DNA of 64,000 nucleotides from Streptococcus parasanguinis. Its GTDB lineage: Bacteria > Bacillota > Bacilli > Lactobacillales > Streptococcaceae. Positions within the stretch are counted from its first letter, which is position 1. The number at the start of each line of letters is the position of its first letter. Of this stretch, positions 29,984-38,682 are shown piece after piece. Location of the stretch: contig NZ_JACLQU010000005.1 in the NCBI RefSeq assembly GCF_016648855.1, forward strand, positions 51,501 through 115,500, given 5' to 3'. The notes under the pieces are model-generated. The model ran no database searches. It worked only from the letters and a program-made list of their open reading frames with translations, and was not told where the DNA came from. The position numbers were made by a program, and so were the translations under genes.

Positions 29984-30012
29984 TTGTAACCGCTTCCTAA
30001 TTTAGGTATAAT
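29984..30012 (+). promoter_or_regulatory. Promoter of the CPBP protease gene
   Basis: TTGTAA (29984-29989) and TATAAT (30007-30012) are 17 bp apart. The rest of the 308-bp gap 29858-30165 is an about 150-nt leader with a CAAAGAAA/TTTCTTTG hairpin (30119-30138) and no gene of credible length. Confidence 0.75.
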
Positions 30013-30165
30013 AAATGTGAAAACATTCATAAATAAGTTGCTTGTGGGAAGCTCGAAACAAGAACGCAGAAAGGAAGTGACATCAAGAAGCGCCTTGTTT
30101 CAATGATTACTTGCTGTACAAAGAAAGCTGTTTCTTTGTTCTACGTTTTTAGATGGAGGTTCTTT

Positions 30166-31083
30166 ATGAGTCTTTCTTTTCTTTCTAAAGAGAATCCCTT
30201 GATTGCCAATATCAAAAAGGGAAAATTTCTGACACCCTGGTTTTTGGCTCCGTTTATTCTGTATTACATCACAGAGTACATGTCCCCTGTTAGCACGGCA
30301 TCGACTAGCTTTTTTCTCAATAAACAACACTGGATCCCAGACTGGTGGAACATCCTTGACCTCTGGTCCTTCCTCTATACCATCATCGCCTTCTTCCTTT
30401 GGGTTCGCTTGATTGAAAAGCGACCTATTCGAACCATGGGATTTTCCAAAGGAAATGGGCTTTCTGAATTCGCCAAAGGTTGCCTTGTGGGAGGCATCAT
30501 GATCACAACAGTCTTGATCGTCTTTTTAGTCACAGGGAATGCCACATTCCATCGCATTCAATTTAGTATGCCATTTCTTGTGTCTTGGATTTTGGTCTTG
30601 ATCGGCTATATTTTCCAAACTGCGGCAGAAGAAATTTATATCCGTGGTTGGTTGATTCCAACTATCTCCTACCATACCAATGCCCTTCTAGCTATCCTGA
30701 TCTCAGCTACTATGTTCTCCTACTTCCATATGAATAACAACGGTGCTTCTTGGTTCTCTACTGTTCATCTCTTCTTCTTTGGAGTCTTTACAGCAGTCTA
30801 TGCCCTGAAACGCGGGAATATTTGGGGACCTTGTGGCTTCCACTTTGCCTGGAATTTCCTGATGGGAAATGTCTATGGTTTTCATGTCAGCGGCTTTGAC
30901 AGCGAATCATCCTTGATGTACTTCACAACTTCAAATCACACCTTAATCACTGGTGGTGAATTCGGTCCTGAAGGGGGCATCCCGGGATTAGTGGTCTGCA
31001 TCTTAGCTCTTTTATGGGCCATCTTTATCCTCAAAGATACCTCCAAGGAGCAAGAGAGCCTATATCCTGCGGCATTGAAATGA
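30166..31083 (+). CDS. CPBP family intramembrane metalloprotease (first copy)
   Basis: The 305-residue polytopic protein has about eight membrane segments and the CPBP (CAAX protease/bacteriocin-processing) motifs: EE at 155-156 with Arg160 (AAEEIYIRGW), a conserved His near 188 in ATMFSYFHMN, and GFHFAWNF. Family members include bacteriocin self-immunity proteins and general membrane proteases; nothing nearby shows a substrate. I start at the ATG at 30166 behind GGAGG; 63 bp of open frame upstream hold only an untranslated leader. It lies alone with its own promoter and terminator between rsgA and rsmA, which are neighbours in the pneumococcus, so it looks inserted. Confidence 0.85.
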   Translation: MSLSFLSKENPLIANIKKGKFLTPWFLAPFILYYITEYMSPVSTASTSFFLNKQHWIPDWWNILDLWSFLYTIIAFFLWVRLIEKRPIRTMGFSKGNGLSEFAKGCLVGGIMITTVLIVFLVTGNATFHRIQFSMPFLVSWILVLIGYIFQTAAEEIYIRGWLIPTISYHTNALLAILISATMFSYFHMNNNGASWFSTVHLFFFGVFTAVYALKRGNIWGPCGFHFAWNFLMGNVYGFHVSGFDSESSLMYFTTSNHTLITGGEFGPEGGIPGLVVCILALLWAIFILKDTSKEQESLYPAALK

Positions 31084-31094
31084 TCTATGGATAA

Positions 31095-31136
31095 AAGGAA
31101 CAGGAGCCATCTGTAGGCTCCCTGTTCCTTTTTTTC
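31095..31136 (+). terminator. Terminator of the CPBP gene
   Basis: AAGGAACAGG-AGCC pairs with GGCT-CCCTGTTCCTT (one bulge), then seven Ts. The tRNA promoter begins right after it. Confidence 0.9.
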
Positions 31137-31137
31137 C

Positions 31138-31165
31138 TTGGCATTTTCCCTAAAAAGTGTATAAT
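31138..31165 (+). promoter_or_regulatory. Promoter of the tRNA-Leu/tRNA-Ser pair
   Basis: TTGGCA (31138-31143) and TATAAT (31160-31165) are 16 bp apart, with the first tRNA base 9 bp beyond the -10. Confidence 0.85.
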
Positions 31166-31173
31166 AGAACTAT

Positions 31174-31256
31174 GCGGAGGTGGTGGAACGGCAGACACGC
31201 ATGCTTCAGGCGCATGTGCCCCTTCGGGCGTGAGGGTTCAAATCCCTTTCTCCGCA
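31174..31256 (+). tRNA. tRNA-Leu (anticodon CAG)
   Basis: The gene folds as a class II tRNA: acceptor GCGGAGG with TCTCCGC, anticodon stem CATGC/GCATG around loop TTCAGGC (anticodon CAG), a long variable arm with CCCCTTCGGG, T-arm GAGGG-TTCAAAT-CCCTT, and discriminator A as LeuRS requires. The CCA end is not encoded. Confidence 0.95.
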
Positions 31257-31260
31257 TCTT

Positions 31261-31349
31261 GGAAAGGTGGCCCAGCTCGGTACGGCACCGGACTCGAAAT
31301 CCGGCAAGTGGATTTTCTTCACGCGCGGGTTCAAATCCCGTCCTTTCCT
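31261..31349 (+). tRNA. tRNA-Ser (anticodon CGA)
   Basis: Class II fold: acceptor GGAAAGG/CCTTTCC, 3-bp D-stem GCC/GGC with GG in the loop and A14/A21 in place, anticodon stem CCGGA/TCCGG around CTCGAAA (CGA), long variable arm GTGGA-TTTTC-TTCAC, T-arm GCGGG-TTCAAAT-CCCGT. CCA is not encoded. The discriminator is T where tRNA-Ser normally has G. It starts 4 bp after tRNA-Leu. Confidence 0.9.
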
Positions 31350-31361
31350 TACGATGCAAAT

Positions 31362-31389
31362 AAGCCATAGGTAATAACCTATGGCTTTT
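31362..31389. terminator. Terminator between the tRNA pair and rsmA
   Basis: AAGCCATAGGT (31362-31372) and ACCTATGGCTT (31377-31387) form an 11-bp stem followed by TT. It can act on both strands. Confidence 0.88.
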
Positions 31390-31392
31390 CTG

Positions 31393-32268
31393 TTATTTTA
31401 TTCCTGCTTCTAGAAGGCCATCTGCTAAGCGGGCGAAGTCTTCTAAACTAAGAGCTTCTCCTCGCACAGATGGTTGCAGGCCTGCAGCTTCGATCCCTAC
31501 TTCTAGTTTGGCTTTGATTTCTTCGGTCTTGCCAAAGCGACTGGTCAAGTTGTTCCAAAGCGTTTTGCGGCGGTGGACAAAGCTAGCCTTGCTGACAGAG
31601 AAGAAGAAATCTTCATCCTTGACGGCCACTGCCGGTTCTTCGCGACGCACCATCTTGAGGATGGCCGAGTCGACATTTGGCGCTGGCACAAAGACGGTGC
31701 GGGGCACGATAAAGGCCACCTTAGCCGTCATATAGTATTGGACTGCAATGGACAAAGACCCGTAAGCCTTGGTGTTGGGCTCAGCTGAGATGCGATCTGC
31801 TACCTCTTTTTGCATCATGACCACAAATTCTTGGAAAGGAATTTTAGACTCGATCAAGTGCATGAGGATGGGAGTCGTGATGTAGTAAGGAAGGTTGGCC
31901 ACTACCTTGATCGGAAGCTCTGGATTTTTAAACTCTGCGATGTACTGGTTGAGGTCTACCTTGAGGATGTCTTGGTTGACAACCGTGACATTGTCAAAAT
32001 CACGCAAGGTATCCGCTAAGATAGGAACCAAACGGTCATCAATCTCAAAGGCCATGACTTCTGCGGCATTTTCTGCCAAAAACTCAGTCAAAGCTCCAAT
32101 TCCGGGACCGATTTCGATAACATTGACCTGCTTATCAATCTCAGCAGTGTCCACAATTTTTTGAAGGATATTGGTATCGGTCAAGAAGTTCTGTCCGAAA
32201 GATTTTTTAAAGGTAAAACCGTGACGCTCCAGCACTGCCTTGGTCACGCTATAATCTGCAATTCTCAT
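31393..32268 (-). CDS. rsmA: 16S rRNA dimethyladenosine methyltransferase RsmA (KsgA)
   Basis: RsmA dimethylates A1518 and A1519 of 16S rRNA late in 30S assembly. The 291-residue protein shows [11 protein letters not shown], the SAM loop [15 protein letters not shown] and the catalytic [11 protein letters not shown]. Length is normal. It follows rnmV by 45 bp, in the common tatD-rnmV-rsmA order. Confidence 0.97.
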   Translation of the reverse strand: MRIADYSVTKAVLERHGFTFKKSFGQNFLTDTNILQKIVDTAEIDKQVNVIEIGPGIGALTEFLAENAAEVMAFEIDDRLVPILADTLRDFDNVTVVNQDILKVDLNQYIAEFKNPELPIKVVANLPYYITTPILMHLIESKIPFQEFVVMMQKEVADRISAEPNTKAYGSLSIAVQYYMTAKVAFIVPRTVFVPAPNVDSAILKMVRREEPAVAVKDEDFFFSVSKASFVHRRKTLWNNLTSRFGKTEEIKAKLEVGIEAAGLQPSVRGEALSLEDFARLADGLLEAGIK

Positions 32269-32313
32269 GTTTTCTCTTTTCTATTTCATACACACTAGAG
32301 GTAGCTCCTCTAG

Positions 32314-32892
32314 CTAGTCCTTGGCATCTGAATAGCCTGCCATAGCATCCTCAACCTCAGCCAAGCTGATTCCAAACAACTCCAAGCGTTTGATCAGTTG
32401 TTTGCCATTGCAGTAACCAATGCGCAAGGCTTCTCCTAAGTATTCCCGTCGTTTGCGACTATCGCTTCCCATCAACAGCCCAAGACGCATCAAGTCTGAC
32501 TTGGTAATATCAAAGAACGTCTCATCTTCATAGGAGCCCACGAGTCCAGCCAGGGCCTTTTCTAAGTCTTCAAAGCTAGCATGCTCCACTCCCAAGGAAC
32601 GCCCCTTGGTCTTGGATTTGGGGACTGCTTCACCACGATTTAAAAAGGCATGTTTGGCCTGGGGCACCTCTTGCATGATGATTTTGCGAATCCGCTCGCC
32701 ATTATAGTCTGGATCGGTTAAAACAATGACCCCACGCAATTCTTGCAAGGTAGCAATTCGTTCCAAGTCATCTTGGTCAATCGCAGACCCTCGTGTTTCA
32801 TAGGTATCCACCTCATAAAAACGACGGAGATTGGCTGTGTCGTCCTTGCCCTCCACGACAATCACTTCTGGTATTTTTCTTTTCTCAGTCAA
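32314..32892 (-). CDS. rnmV: Ribonuclease M5
   Basis: RNase M5 matures 5S rRNA. The protein has the Toprim core: EVIVVEGKDDTANLRRF near the N-terminus and VIVLTDPDYNGERIRK, then the C-terminal region with SDSRKRREYLGEALRIGYCNG. I take a TTG start at 32892, 9 bp after AGAAAGG, giving 192 residues, close to the family norm; an ATG at 32919 would extend the frame 27 bp further into tatD without a clear ribosome site. The start overlaps the tatD stop by 8 bp. Confidence 0.88.
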   Translation of the reverse strand: MTEKRKIPEVIVVEGKDDTANLRRFYEVDTYETRGSAIDQDDLERIATLQELRGVIVLTDPDYNGERIRKIIMQEVPQAKHAFLNRGEAVPKSKTKGRSLGVEHASFEDLEKALAGLVGSYEDETFFDITKSDLMRLGLLMGSDSRKRREYLGEALRIGYCNGKQLIKRLELFGISLAEVEDAMAGYSDAKD

Positions 32893-33655
32893 GGCCAAAT
32901 ACCTTTCTTGCATTGTCATAGGTTGCCTGAGCCACTTCTTCTGTTGTTAAGCCACGTAGTTCTGCAATGAAGTCTACTACATAACGAGTGTAGGCTGTTT
33001 TATTTTCCCGACCACGTTTGGGAACTGGCGCCAGATAGGGTGCATCTGTTTCAACCAAGATCTTATCGAGCGGCAGGCCAGCTGCTGCTTCTTGGACATC
33101 TGTGGCTTTCTTAAACGTCACCACTCCAGAAAAAGAGATCATCATTCCCAGATCCATAAAGCGTTTCGCTTCTTCTAAACTTCCTGAGAAAGAATGCATG
33201 ATCCCACCGCGAGGCCCCACTCCTTCACTCTTGATAATGGCATAAGTGTCTTCGAGAGCATCACGCGTATGCACCACGAAAGGCAAGTCCAAGTCCTTAG
33301 ACAATTGAATCTGACGACGAAAAACCTTTTCTTGGACATCTTTTGGTGACGTCATCCAGTGGTAATCCAGACCGATTTCTCCGAGTGCGACAACTTTAGG
33401 ATGTTTTAGCTGTTCAAGTAAATAGGCCTCCACTTCAGGAGTATAATCTCCCGCCTCAGTGGGGTGCCAACCAAGCGTGAGATAGAGTTCTGGATGCTGG
33501 TCTGCCAACTCCATGGCACGCTCAATCGTCGGTTTGTCAAAACCAACGATATTGTGGGCTACAACACCCATTTCCTTGGCCAAGTCGAGCTCTTCTTGTT
33601 CTTTTCCTGCGAATTCTTCCACATTGAGATGGGTGTGGGTATCAAAAATCTGCAT
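32885..33655 (-). CDS. tatD: TatD family metal-dependent hydrolase
   Basis: The 256-residue TIM-barrel hydrolase begins QIFDTHTHLNVEEF with two metal-binding histidines, and shows GEIGLDYHW, PFVVHTRDA, IMHSFSGS and ETDAPYLAP. TatD proteins are 3'-5' DNases/RNases linked to DNA repair. The start at 33655 follows GGAAGATC; the longer upstream frame has no family match. It heads tatD-rnmV-rsmA. Confidence 0.94.
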   Translation of the reverse strand: MQIFDTHTHLNVEEFAGKEQEELDLAKEMGVVAHNIVGFDKPTIERAMELADQHPELYLTLGWHPTEAGDYTPEVEAYLLEQLKHPKVVALGEIGLDYHWMTSPKDVQEKVFRRQIQLSKDLDLPFVVHTRDALEDTYAIIKSEGVGPRGGIMHSFSGSLEEAKRFMDLGMMISFSGVVTFKKATDVQEAAAGLPLDKILVETDAPYLAPVPKRGRENKTAYTRYVVDFIAELRGLTTEEVAQATYDNARKVFGLD

Positions 33656-33731
33656 GATCTTCCTTTTCTTCCGAGTTTTTCTTCTTTCTATTATAGCAGA
33701 AAGCGCCTCTAAATTCACTTTCGGACAAAAC

Positions 33732-33765
33732 AAAAACCAGTAGTCTCGAGTTTCTACTGGTTTTT
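33732..33765. terminator. Terminator of rpmH
   Basis: AAAAACCAGTAG and CTACTGGTTTTT form a 12-bp stem with a 10-nt loop and T-runs on both strands. Confidence 0.92.
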
Positions 33766-33780
33766 AGGTTTTTATCTGAA

Positions 33781-33915
33781 TTAGGCAGCCAAAACTTTGC
33801 GTCCTTTACGACGACGAGCTGCCAATACGCGACGACCATTTTTAGTTGCCATACGGTGACGGAAACCATGTTTGCGCGCACGACGAAGTTTACTTGGTTG
33901 ATAAGTACGTTTCAC
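33781..33915 (-). CDS. rpmH: Ribosomal protein L34
   Basis: The 44-residue protein [20 protein letters not shown]... ending RKGRKVLAA is L34, a small very basic 50S protein. The start is a GTG at 33915 behind GAGGAGG with 9-bp spacing. The gene is monocistronic, about 3 kb from rnpA, whereas in many bacteria rpmH and rnpA are adjacent. Confidence 0.97.
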   Translation of the reverse strand: MKRTYQPSKLRRARKHGFRHRMATKNGRRVLAARRRKGRKVLAA

Positions 33916-33988
33916 GATGAATACCTCCTCATAGATTTTGTATTCGTTTAGCCGGCTAGTTGTGATCAGTTACTAAACATACTTTACT

Positions 33989-34017
33989 ATTCTATCGGAT
34001 TCGACTCTATTTGTCAA
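33989..34017 (-). promoter_or_regulatory. Promoter of rpmH
   Basis: On the minus strand TTGACA (34012-34017) and TAGAAT (33989-33994) are 17 bp apart. Confidence 0.88.
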
Positions 34018-34062
34018 TAGCTATGGCAAAATTGTTGCAAATACAGGTCGGAGAACACCTTT

Positions 34063-34692
34063 CTACACCTGACGGGTTGCCAAGTAATAGGGTTCCAGAG
34101 CCACCAGCGCCTTTTGCAACTGATCCAGGATATCCTCAAGAGAATCTTCCTCGACTAGAGAAACATCGTATTTGACGAGGACCTTACGAACCACCCCTTC
34201 TGCTACTGCTTGCAACAGATCATGGCGATTCTTTTCTGTTCCTTCTACCCTTTGACTCTCCCCATTTTTCTGGGCGAAATAATAAACTGGCTGAGAGATA
34301 GGAAGGGTGAGAACCTTGTGTTGCTTTTGAAGGCTCTCTTCATCTTTTTTTCGCTCGATAAAACTCACCTCTAAGGAAACACCAAAATCGGCTGCATCTC
34401 CATAAAGTCTCAAGGCAAACATGGGCTCTGCCATCGTCCCTTCTCCTTTTAGATAGGCCCAAAAATGAGGCCGCAAGACCTGGGCCTGGTTCATCCATTG
34501 GCTAGTCCGGTCCTGCTCCAAGTAAGGGTGACGCTGCTGAAAGGCCGAGACCAAATCGGTGAATTCCTTACGAGCCGCTTGAGCTAGGGCACGATACTGC
34601 TCCATCTCCGATGCTAGCACCCCAGCCTTTGCTGGGGCCTGGTAGTGAATTCCTTGAAGCTTTAAAAAATCTCGAATCGCTGCAAATGCCAT
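34063..34692 (-). CDS. Conserved hypothetical protein
   Basis: The 209-residue soluble protein has no signal peptide or membrane helix. It begins MAFAAIRDFLKLQGIHYQA, has a helical N-terminal third with many Gln and Ala, a middle part that looks like mixed sheet (FALRLYGDAADFGVSLEVSFIERKKDEE) and a helical acidic C-terminus. I do not recognise the family. The ribosome site AGAAAGGAAG is good. It follows khpB but a strong terminator intervenes, so expression probably depends on read-through or an unseen promoter. Confidence 0.65.
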   Translation of the reverse strand: MAFAAIRDFLKLQGIHYQAPAKAGVLASEMEQYRALAQAARKEFTDLVSAFQQRHPYLEQDRTSQWMNQAQVLRPHFWAYLKGEGTMAEPMFALRLYGDAADFGVSLEVSFIERKKDEESLQKQHKVLTLPISQPVYYFAQKNGESQRVEGTEKNRHDLLQAVAEGVVRKVLVKYDVSLVEEDSLEDILDQLQKALVALEPYYLATRQV

Positions 34693-34711
34693 CTGCTTCC
34701 TTTCTAAACCT

Positions 34712-34745
34712 AAAAAAGGAGAGATCGGCTCAATCCCGTCTCTCC
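34712..34745 (-). terminator. Terminator of rnpA-yidC-khpB
   Basis: On the minus strand GGAGAGA pairs with TCTCTCC and the stem continues with GG/CC; TTTTTT follows. Confidence 0.88.
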
Positions 34746-34767
34746 CTTATGGAAAATAATAACTAGA

Positions 34768-35715
34768 TTATCCTTCGATGTCTACCACCACGTAACGGTT
34801 TGGTTCTTCCCCTTCAGAGTAGCTAGTGACTCCTTCCATCTTAGAGACGATACGGTGAATGATTTTGCGTTCACTGTTTGACATCGGATCTGTCTGTTGG
34901 GCTTGCCCATCTTCGAGAGCACGCGTTGCCAACTTCTGAGCATAGATTTGAAGAACTTCTGCCCGGTGTTCTACATAGTCATTCACATTAATGGTAATGT
35001 AAAAATTCTTTGAGTAGCGGTTATAGAGGTAATTTTGCGCCAAAAGTTGAAGAGCCTTCAAGACTTTTCCGTGATAACCAATGACACGTCCTGGCTCATT
35101 GGTATCAATTTGCATATTGACCGTACGGCGGTTGTGACTGCTTGAGATGGTCGCATCCACATCCATTTCATCGACCACTGTTTGAACATAGGCTGTCACA
35201 TCAGCTACGACTTCTTCGATGTTGTAGTTTTCCTCTACCTCGATACCTAGGTTTGAGAAATCAGACTCGCTTGATTCTTTTGCCGCTGGTTCTTTGACTT
35301 TTTCAAGGATATGTTCATGCCCTTTTTCTTCAAGAACGGTATCTGCTTCTTTGTCATGTTTCAGGATTTCGGTCTTGATTTCTTCAGAGACAACTTCTCC
35401 TTCTTCTTCGACCTTTTTGATCGCTGCAACGACGCGTCCGAGATCGACCGTTGCTTCGCTCACTGTCTTAACCGGTTCGTTTTGTGCATTGATCTCATCT
35501 GGGACACCTTTGACAGCTTTTTGATTGGCTTTCACAACAGTTGTTTCTGCAATGGGTTCAATCTCTACTTGGGCTGGTTTTTTCCCAAACAAGCCAAGAA
35601 AACCTTTCTTTTCACGCGCTACAACCGTAATATGTGCCTTCATACGAGGAATATCTAAATCGTTCAGACCTTTTTGAATCGCTTCTTCAACAGTTGCTCC
35701 AGTATATAGGACCAT
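34768..35715 (-). CDS. khpB: RNA-binding protein KhpB (Jag/EloR)
   Basis: KhpB works with KhpA as an RNA chaperone controlling cell elongation and division in streptococci and is a StkP phosphorylation target. The 315-residue protein has an N-terminal Jag domain (MVLYTGATVEEAIQKGLNDL with the KKGFLGLFGKKPA motif), an acidic linker with KxEEEG repeats, a KH-II domain (about 165-240, EPGRVIGYHGKVLKALQLLAQ) and a C-terminal R3H domain with SNSERKIIHRIVSK. It lies 15 bp after yidC as usual. Confidence 0.95.
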   Translation of the reverse strand: MVLYTGATVEEAIQKGLNDLDIPRMKAHITVVAREKKGFLGLFGKKPAQVEIEPIAETTVVKANQKAVKGVPDEINAQNEPVKTVSEATVDLGRVVAAIKKVEEEGEVVSEEIKTEILKHDKEADTVLEEKGHEHILEKVKEPAAKESSESDFSNLGIEVEENYNIEEVVADVTAYVQTVVDEMDVDATISSSHNRRTVNMQIDTNEPGRVIGYHGKVLKALQLLAQNYLYNRYSKNFYITINVNDYVEHRAEVLQIYAQKLATRALEDGQAQQTDPMSNSERKIIHRIVSKMEGVTSYSEGEEPNRYVVVDIEG

Positions 35716-35730
35716 ATGTCCACCTCTTTC

Positions 35731-36546
35731 TTATTTTTTCTTTTTCTGTGCTTTGTTTAGGGCACGGCGTTTTTGTTTTTCCATGTCGCGCGAAGCTTGT
35801 TCTTTTGCTTCACGCTCTGCAATAATCTTGAAGGGGTTGTTCAAGAGATAGGTTTGCCCGACTTGGTAAGCATTGGACGTCACCCAGTATAGTGCGACCC
35901 CGCTGGCTGAGAACAAGGCAAAGAAGAAGATCATCACAGGCATCACATACATCATGGTTGTCGCACTACCATTACGCTCTGGCATGGCTTTATTGGTCAA
36001 CCAACTGCTGAAAAATGTGAAGAGTGCTGCAAGAACCGGCAAGATATAAGTCGGGTCAATCGCGCCAAGGTCCAACCAGAGGAAATGACCGACTTTAAGG
36101 AATTCGACACGGCTCAGCGCTTGGAACAAGGCCATCAAGACCGGCATCTGGATCAAGAGAGGAAGGAAGGCTGAAGATGTTTTGACGCCTTTTTCCTTGT
36201 AAAGGGCCCGCATCTCTTCGGAAAGCTTGGTCCGGCTATCAAGATCCTTCCCAGGATACTTAGCTTGCAATTCCTTGAGGAGGGGTTGAATTTCCTGCAT
36301 TTTGCGGGTTGAATTCATTTGATATTGGAAGAGGGGCAAGAGGACCGTCCGTATGACAATGGTAAAGACGATAATCCCTACACCGATACTTCCGCCAAAG
36401 GACAAGAAGCGGATGGCTTCTGCAAAGAAGTAGACGAAGCGTTCCCAACCACCTGTCGACTGAGCTGTCACTTGAGAGGTTCCACAAGCTGTCAAGACCA
36501 ATAAGGCCGCTCCTAATAATCCAGTTAACTTCAGTTTCTTTTTCAC
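35731..36546 (-). CDS. yidC: Membrane protein insertase YidC (lipoprotein type, YidC1)
   Basis: YidC inserts membrane proteins alone or with SecYEG. The 271-residue product has a lipoprotein signal with lipobox LTAC (Cys21), five membrane segments and the conserved cytoplasmic hairpin with QLQAKYPG. The start is a GTG at 36546 behind AAAGGGAA; an ATG 24 bp upstream lies inside rnpA. The tail is very basic ([15 protein letters not shown]), as in YidC proteins that contact ribosomes. It is between rnpA and khpB. Confidence 0.94.
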   Translation of the reverse strand: MKKKLKLTGLLGAALLVLTACGTSQVTAQSTGGWERFVYFFAEAIRFLSFGGSIGVGIIVFTIVIRTVLLPLFQYQMNSTRKMQEIQPLLKELQAKYPGKDLDSRTKLSEEMRALYKEKGVKTSSAFLPLLIQMPVLMALFQALSRVEFLKVGHFLWLDLGAIDPTYILPVLAALFTFFSSWLTNKAMPERNGSATTMMYVMPVMIFFFALFSASGVALYWVTSNAYQVGQTYLLNNPFKIIAEREAKEQASRDMEKQKRRALNKAQKKKK

Positions 36547-36547
36547 A

Positions 36548-36889
36548 TTATTCCCTTTCTTGGTAGACATGCGCTAATTTTAAGACATGTACAAGATTTT
36601 TCTCTACTTGATGAAAGTCGAGCTCCTCCACTCCTTTACGAGCAATGACAACAAAATCATCGGTCGTAAGGAAGGCTTGGTGTTTGATCAAAACATGGCG
36701 AATCAAACGTTTGATGCGATTTCTGGTCACAGCATTTCCCAGTTTCTTACTAACAGACAGGCCGACTCGAAAATGCGGTTGGTCTTTGCGCAAGCGGTAA
36801 ACAACGAATTTCCGATTGGCAACATTTTGACCACTTTTAAAAATAGCATTAAAATCTTTGTCACGTTTGACGCGGTAGCTTTTTTTCAA
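36548..36889 (-). CDS. rnpA: Ribonuclease P protein component
   Basis: RnpA binds the RNase P RNA and helps cut tRNA leaders. The 113-residue protein begins [19 protein letters not shown] and has the signature RNRIKRLIR at residues 56-64. The start is a TTG at 36889 with GGGAG 7 bp before it. The yidC GTG codon lies 2 bp from its stop. Confidence 0.95.
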   Translation of the reverse strand: MKKSYRVKRDKDFNAIFKSGQNVANRKFVVYRLRKDQPHFRVGLSVSKKLGNAVTRNRIKRLIRHVLIKHQAFLTTDDFVVIARKGVEELDFHQVEKNLVHVLKLAHVYQERE

Positions 36890-36918
36890 ACCTCAACTCC
36901 CTCTTTTAAATTTATTCT

Positions 36919-36966
36919 ATTATACCATATTTTCAAAAAAAACCAATCTCACTCAGGAAATCGGTT
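36919..36966 (-). promoter_or_regulatory. rnpA promoter overlapping the terminator of the upstream CPBP gene
   Basis: On the minus strand TTGGTT (36941-36946) and TATAAT (36919-36924, with TGG extension) are 16 bp apart. The same TTGGTT is the 3' arm of a hairpin (AACCGAT...ATTGGTT then TTTTTTT) that ends the CPBP gene. Confidence 0.75.
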
Positions 36967-36967
36967 G

Positions 36968-37645
36968 CTACTTAAATACAGATAAAAGTAAAGGTAAGGT
37001 GTAGTAGAGATTGAGCAAGATATGAGCCAAAATAGGAGCAAGGAGCGTCTTACTCCGATAATACAGGATCCCAAAAATCACACTCGGCAGGAGATAGATG
37101 ATAGAAGCTCCTAGCGAAAAGGGATTGTGGAGAAAATGCAAGCCACTGTAGATGAGGGCTGGAAGCCAAATCTCAGCATAGAGTTTCCAGCCTTTGAAGT
37201 AGGCATTCACCAAGGCTCCACGAAAGATCAGCTCTTCTGTCACTGGCCGGATGACGACCATTGCGATCACCAGTATAAGCACTCCTGTGGGGCTAATTTT
37301 CCGTGGAAAGAGACTCAAAACGGCTGCTCGTCCTTGGACAAAACCACTGATGAAGTAGTCCAACCAGTAAACCAAACAGGCTGCAAAAATGGCTTCCATC
37401 AGAGATTGAAGAGGGTTTTTCCCCAGCTTAAACTGCGCTTTTTTAGAAAAACGATAGACCAAAAATCCTGCAAAGGTTGCATAGAGCCCTTCTAGGCCAA
37501 ATAAGGTCCAATAATAGCTATTTGCGCTTGCTAGACTAGTAGAGACATACTGGGCCAAGGGGCGAAACTGAGGCCGGATATAAAAATAAAACAAGAGCAG
37601 AAAGAGGGGATAAAGCAGTGAGAGCTTTCCTTTGATGAATTTCAT
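36968..37645 (-). CDS. CPBP family intramembrane metalloprotease (second copy)
   Basis: The 225-residue membrane protein has six or more helices and the CPBP motif PVTEELIFRGA (EE at 137-138, Arg142), a second-motif His in IYSGLHFLHNPFS and a third-motif His in LLAPILAHILLNL. It is shorter and only distantly similar to the copy at 30166-31083. The start at 37645 follows AGAAAGG with 7-bp spacing; an ATG 27 bp upstream has none. Substrate is unknown. Confidence 0.87.
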   Translation of the reverse strand: MKFIKGKLSLLYPLFLLLFYFYIRPQFRPLAQYVSTSLASANSYYWTLFGLEGLYATFAGFLVYRFSKKAQFKLGKNPLQSLMEAIFAACLVYWLDYFISGFVQGRAAVLSLFPRKISPTGVLILVIAMVVIRPVTEELIFRGALVNAYFKGWKLYAEIWLPALIYSGLHFLHNPFSLGASIIYLLPSVIFGILYYRSKTLLAPILAHILLNLYYTLPLLLSVFK

Positions 37646-37730
37646 AGAGACCTTTCTTATAGAGTATGACAAATCGTATAGTGCATCTTACCATAATCGT
37701 GACAAGGTTTCAATGAAAAAGGATGCCTTT

Positions 37731-38624
37731 CTACTCTTTAAGATAAGCTACATAACCTCCTAAGACAGCGACTAGAATCAAGAGACAAAGAAGAGTTTCC
37801 ATCCATACAAGAACTGTCAAGAAGGGCAGTTGCAACAAGCCTTGGGCCATTTTTAAAGAGGTCGCTGTGATGACCGTTGGAAAGGTAAGAGCTGAAAAAG
37901 CGGGTTGAAAACCTTCTTTGATCATTTTTGGCAGGCGCGTCAAAACAAAGAAATAAAACCCTTGCGAGGCCATCACCATGATCAGTAAGAACCAGGTAGG
38001 AAGGCTTGCTCCACCCACACGAACCAGGGCTGCTAAAAGAAGGGAAAATGGAGCACAATAGATGCCTTCTTGCCCTAGCAGATGATTGGGTAAGGGCTGC
38101 TTTTTCCCATCAAAATAAATGACTGGGTAGAGAAGAAAGGTCAAACCAAAACCAATCACTAAAGCGAGATAAGCAATCTCTCTGATTCCTACAACAGGGT
38201 AGGTCAAGGCTGCTACTGCAATGCCCACATAGAGAACGGTCCAACTCGGAGTGGCATTGGCTCTTGGACGCACCATGACATGGGTCTTGGTAAAATAAAG
38301 AATCAAGCAAAGATCCAAGAGAAAGGCTGACCACCAAACCAACTGAGATAGACCTCCAAAGGCGGGAAAGAGGCGAAAAAGATAGGTGGATAGAATCATC
38401 CCTGCCATGGGAAAGGTCGCCATCCCAGATAACAGAGCTGGCTGTTGGAGTTCTATCTTGGTTTCTTGCCAGCGAATCGCATGATAGACTAAAAAGAAAA
38501 ACCAGAAGAACAAACCTGTCAAACTAAAGGCATGGGCAAGAATGGGTAGAGAGTCTGCAAGAAGGTTTCCAGCGCCAACTAGTCCTAACAGACAGCCTGA
38601 AAATACTAAGGGGATCTTTTTCAT
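37731..38624 (-). CDS. TDT family (TehA/SLAC1-like) transporter
   Basis: The 297-residue protein has about ten membrane helices and the TDT/SLAC1 family layout, with MATFPMAGMILSTYLFR in helix three and FSALTFPTVITATSLKMAQ near the end. The family includes C4-dicarboxylate and tellurite-related transporters and anion channels; the substrate cannot be read from the sequence. The ATG at 38624 follows GGAG with 6-bp spacing and is preferred over a TTG four codons before. A minus-strand TGGTATACT extended -10 sits about 30 bp upstream, followed by TGAAAGCGATAAAA, a weak cre-like match. Confidence 0.8.
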   Translation of the reverse strand: MKKIPLVFSGCLLGLVGAGNLLADSLPILAHAFSLTGLFFWFFFLVYHAIRWQETKIELQQPALLSGMATFPMAGMILSTYLFRLFPAFGGLSQLVWWSAFLLDLCLILYFTKTHVMVRPRANATPSWTVLYVGIAVAALTYPVVGIREIAYLALVIGFGLTFLLYPVIYFDGKKQPLPNHLLGQEGIYCAPFSLLLAALVRVGGASLPTWFLLIMVMASQGFYFFVLTRLPKMIKEGFQPAFSALTFPTVITATSLKMAQGLLQLPFLTVLVWMETLLCLLILVAVLGGYVAYLKE

Positions 38625-38682
38625 CGGAAGCTCCAATTATTTTATCGCTTTCAGTATACCATAAAAGAGAAGGAAGCATGAT

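Noticed and set aside
29984..30000. Possible cre site (TGTAACCGCTTCC) at the CPBP promoter
   Set aside because: At least two mismatches to the cre consensus on either strand; not enough to call.
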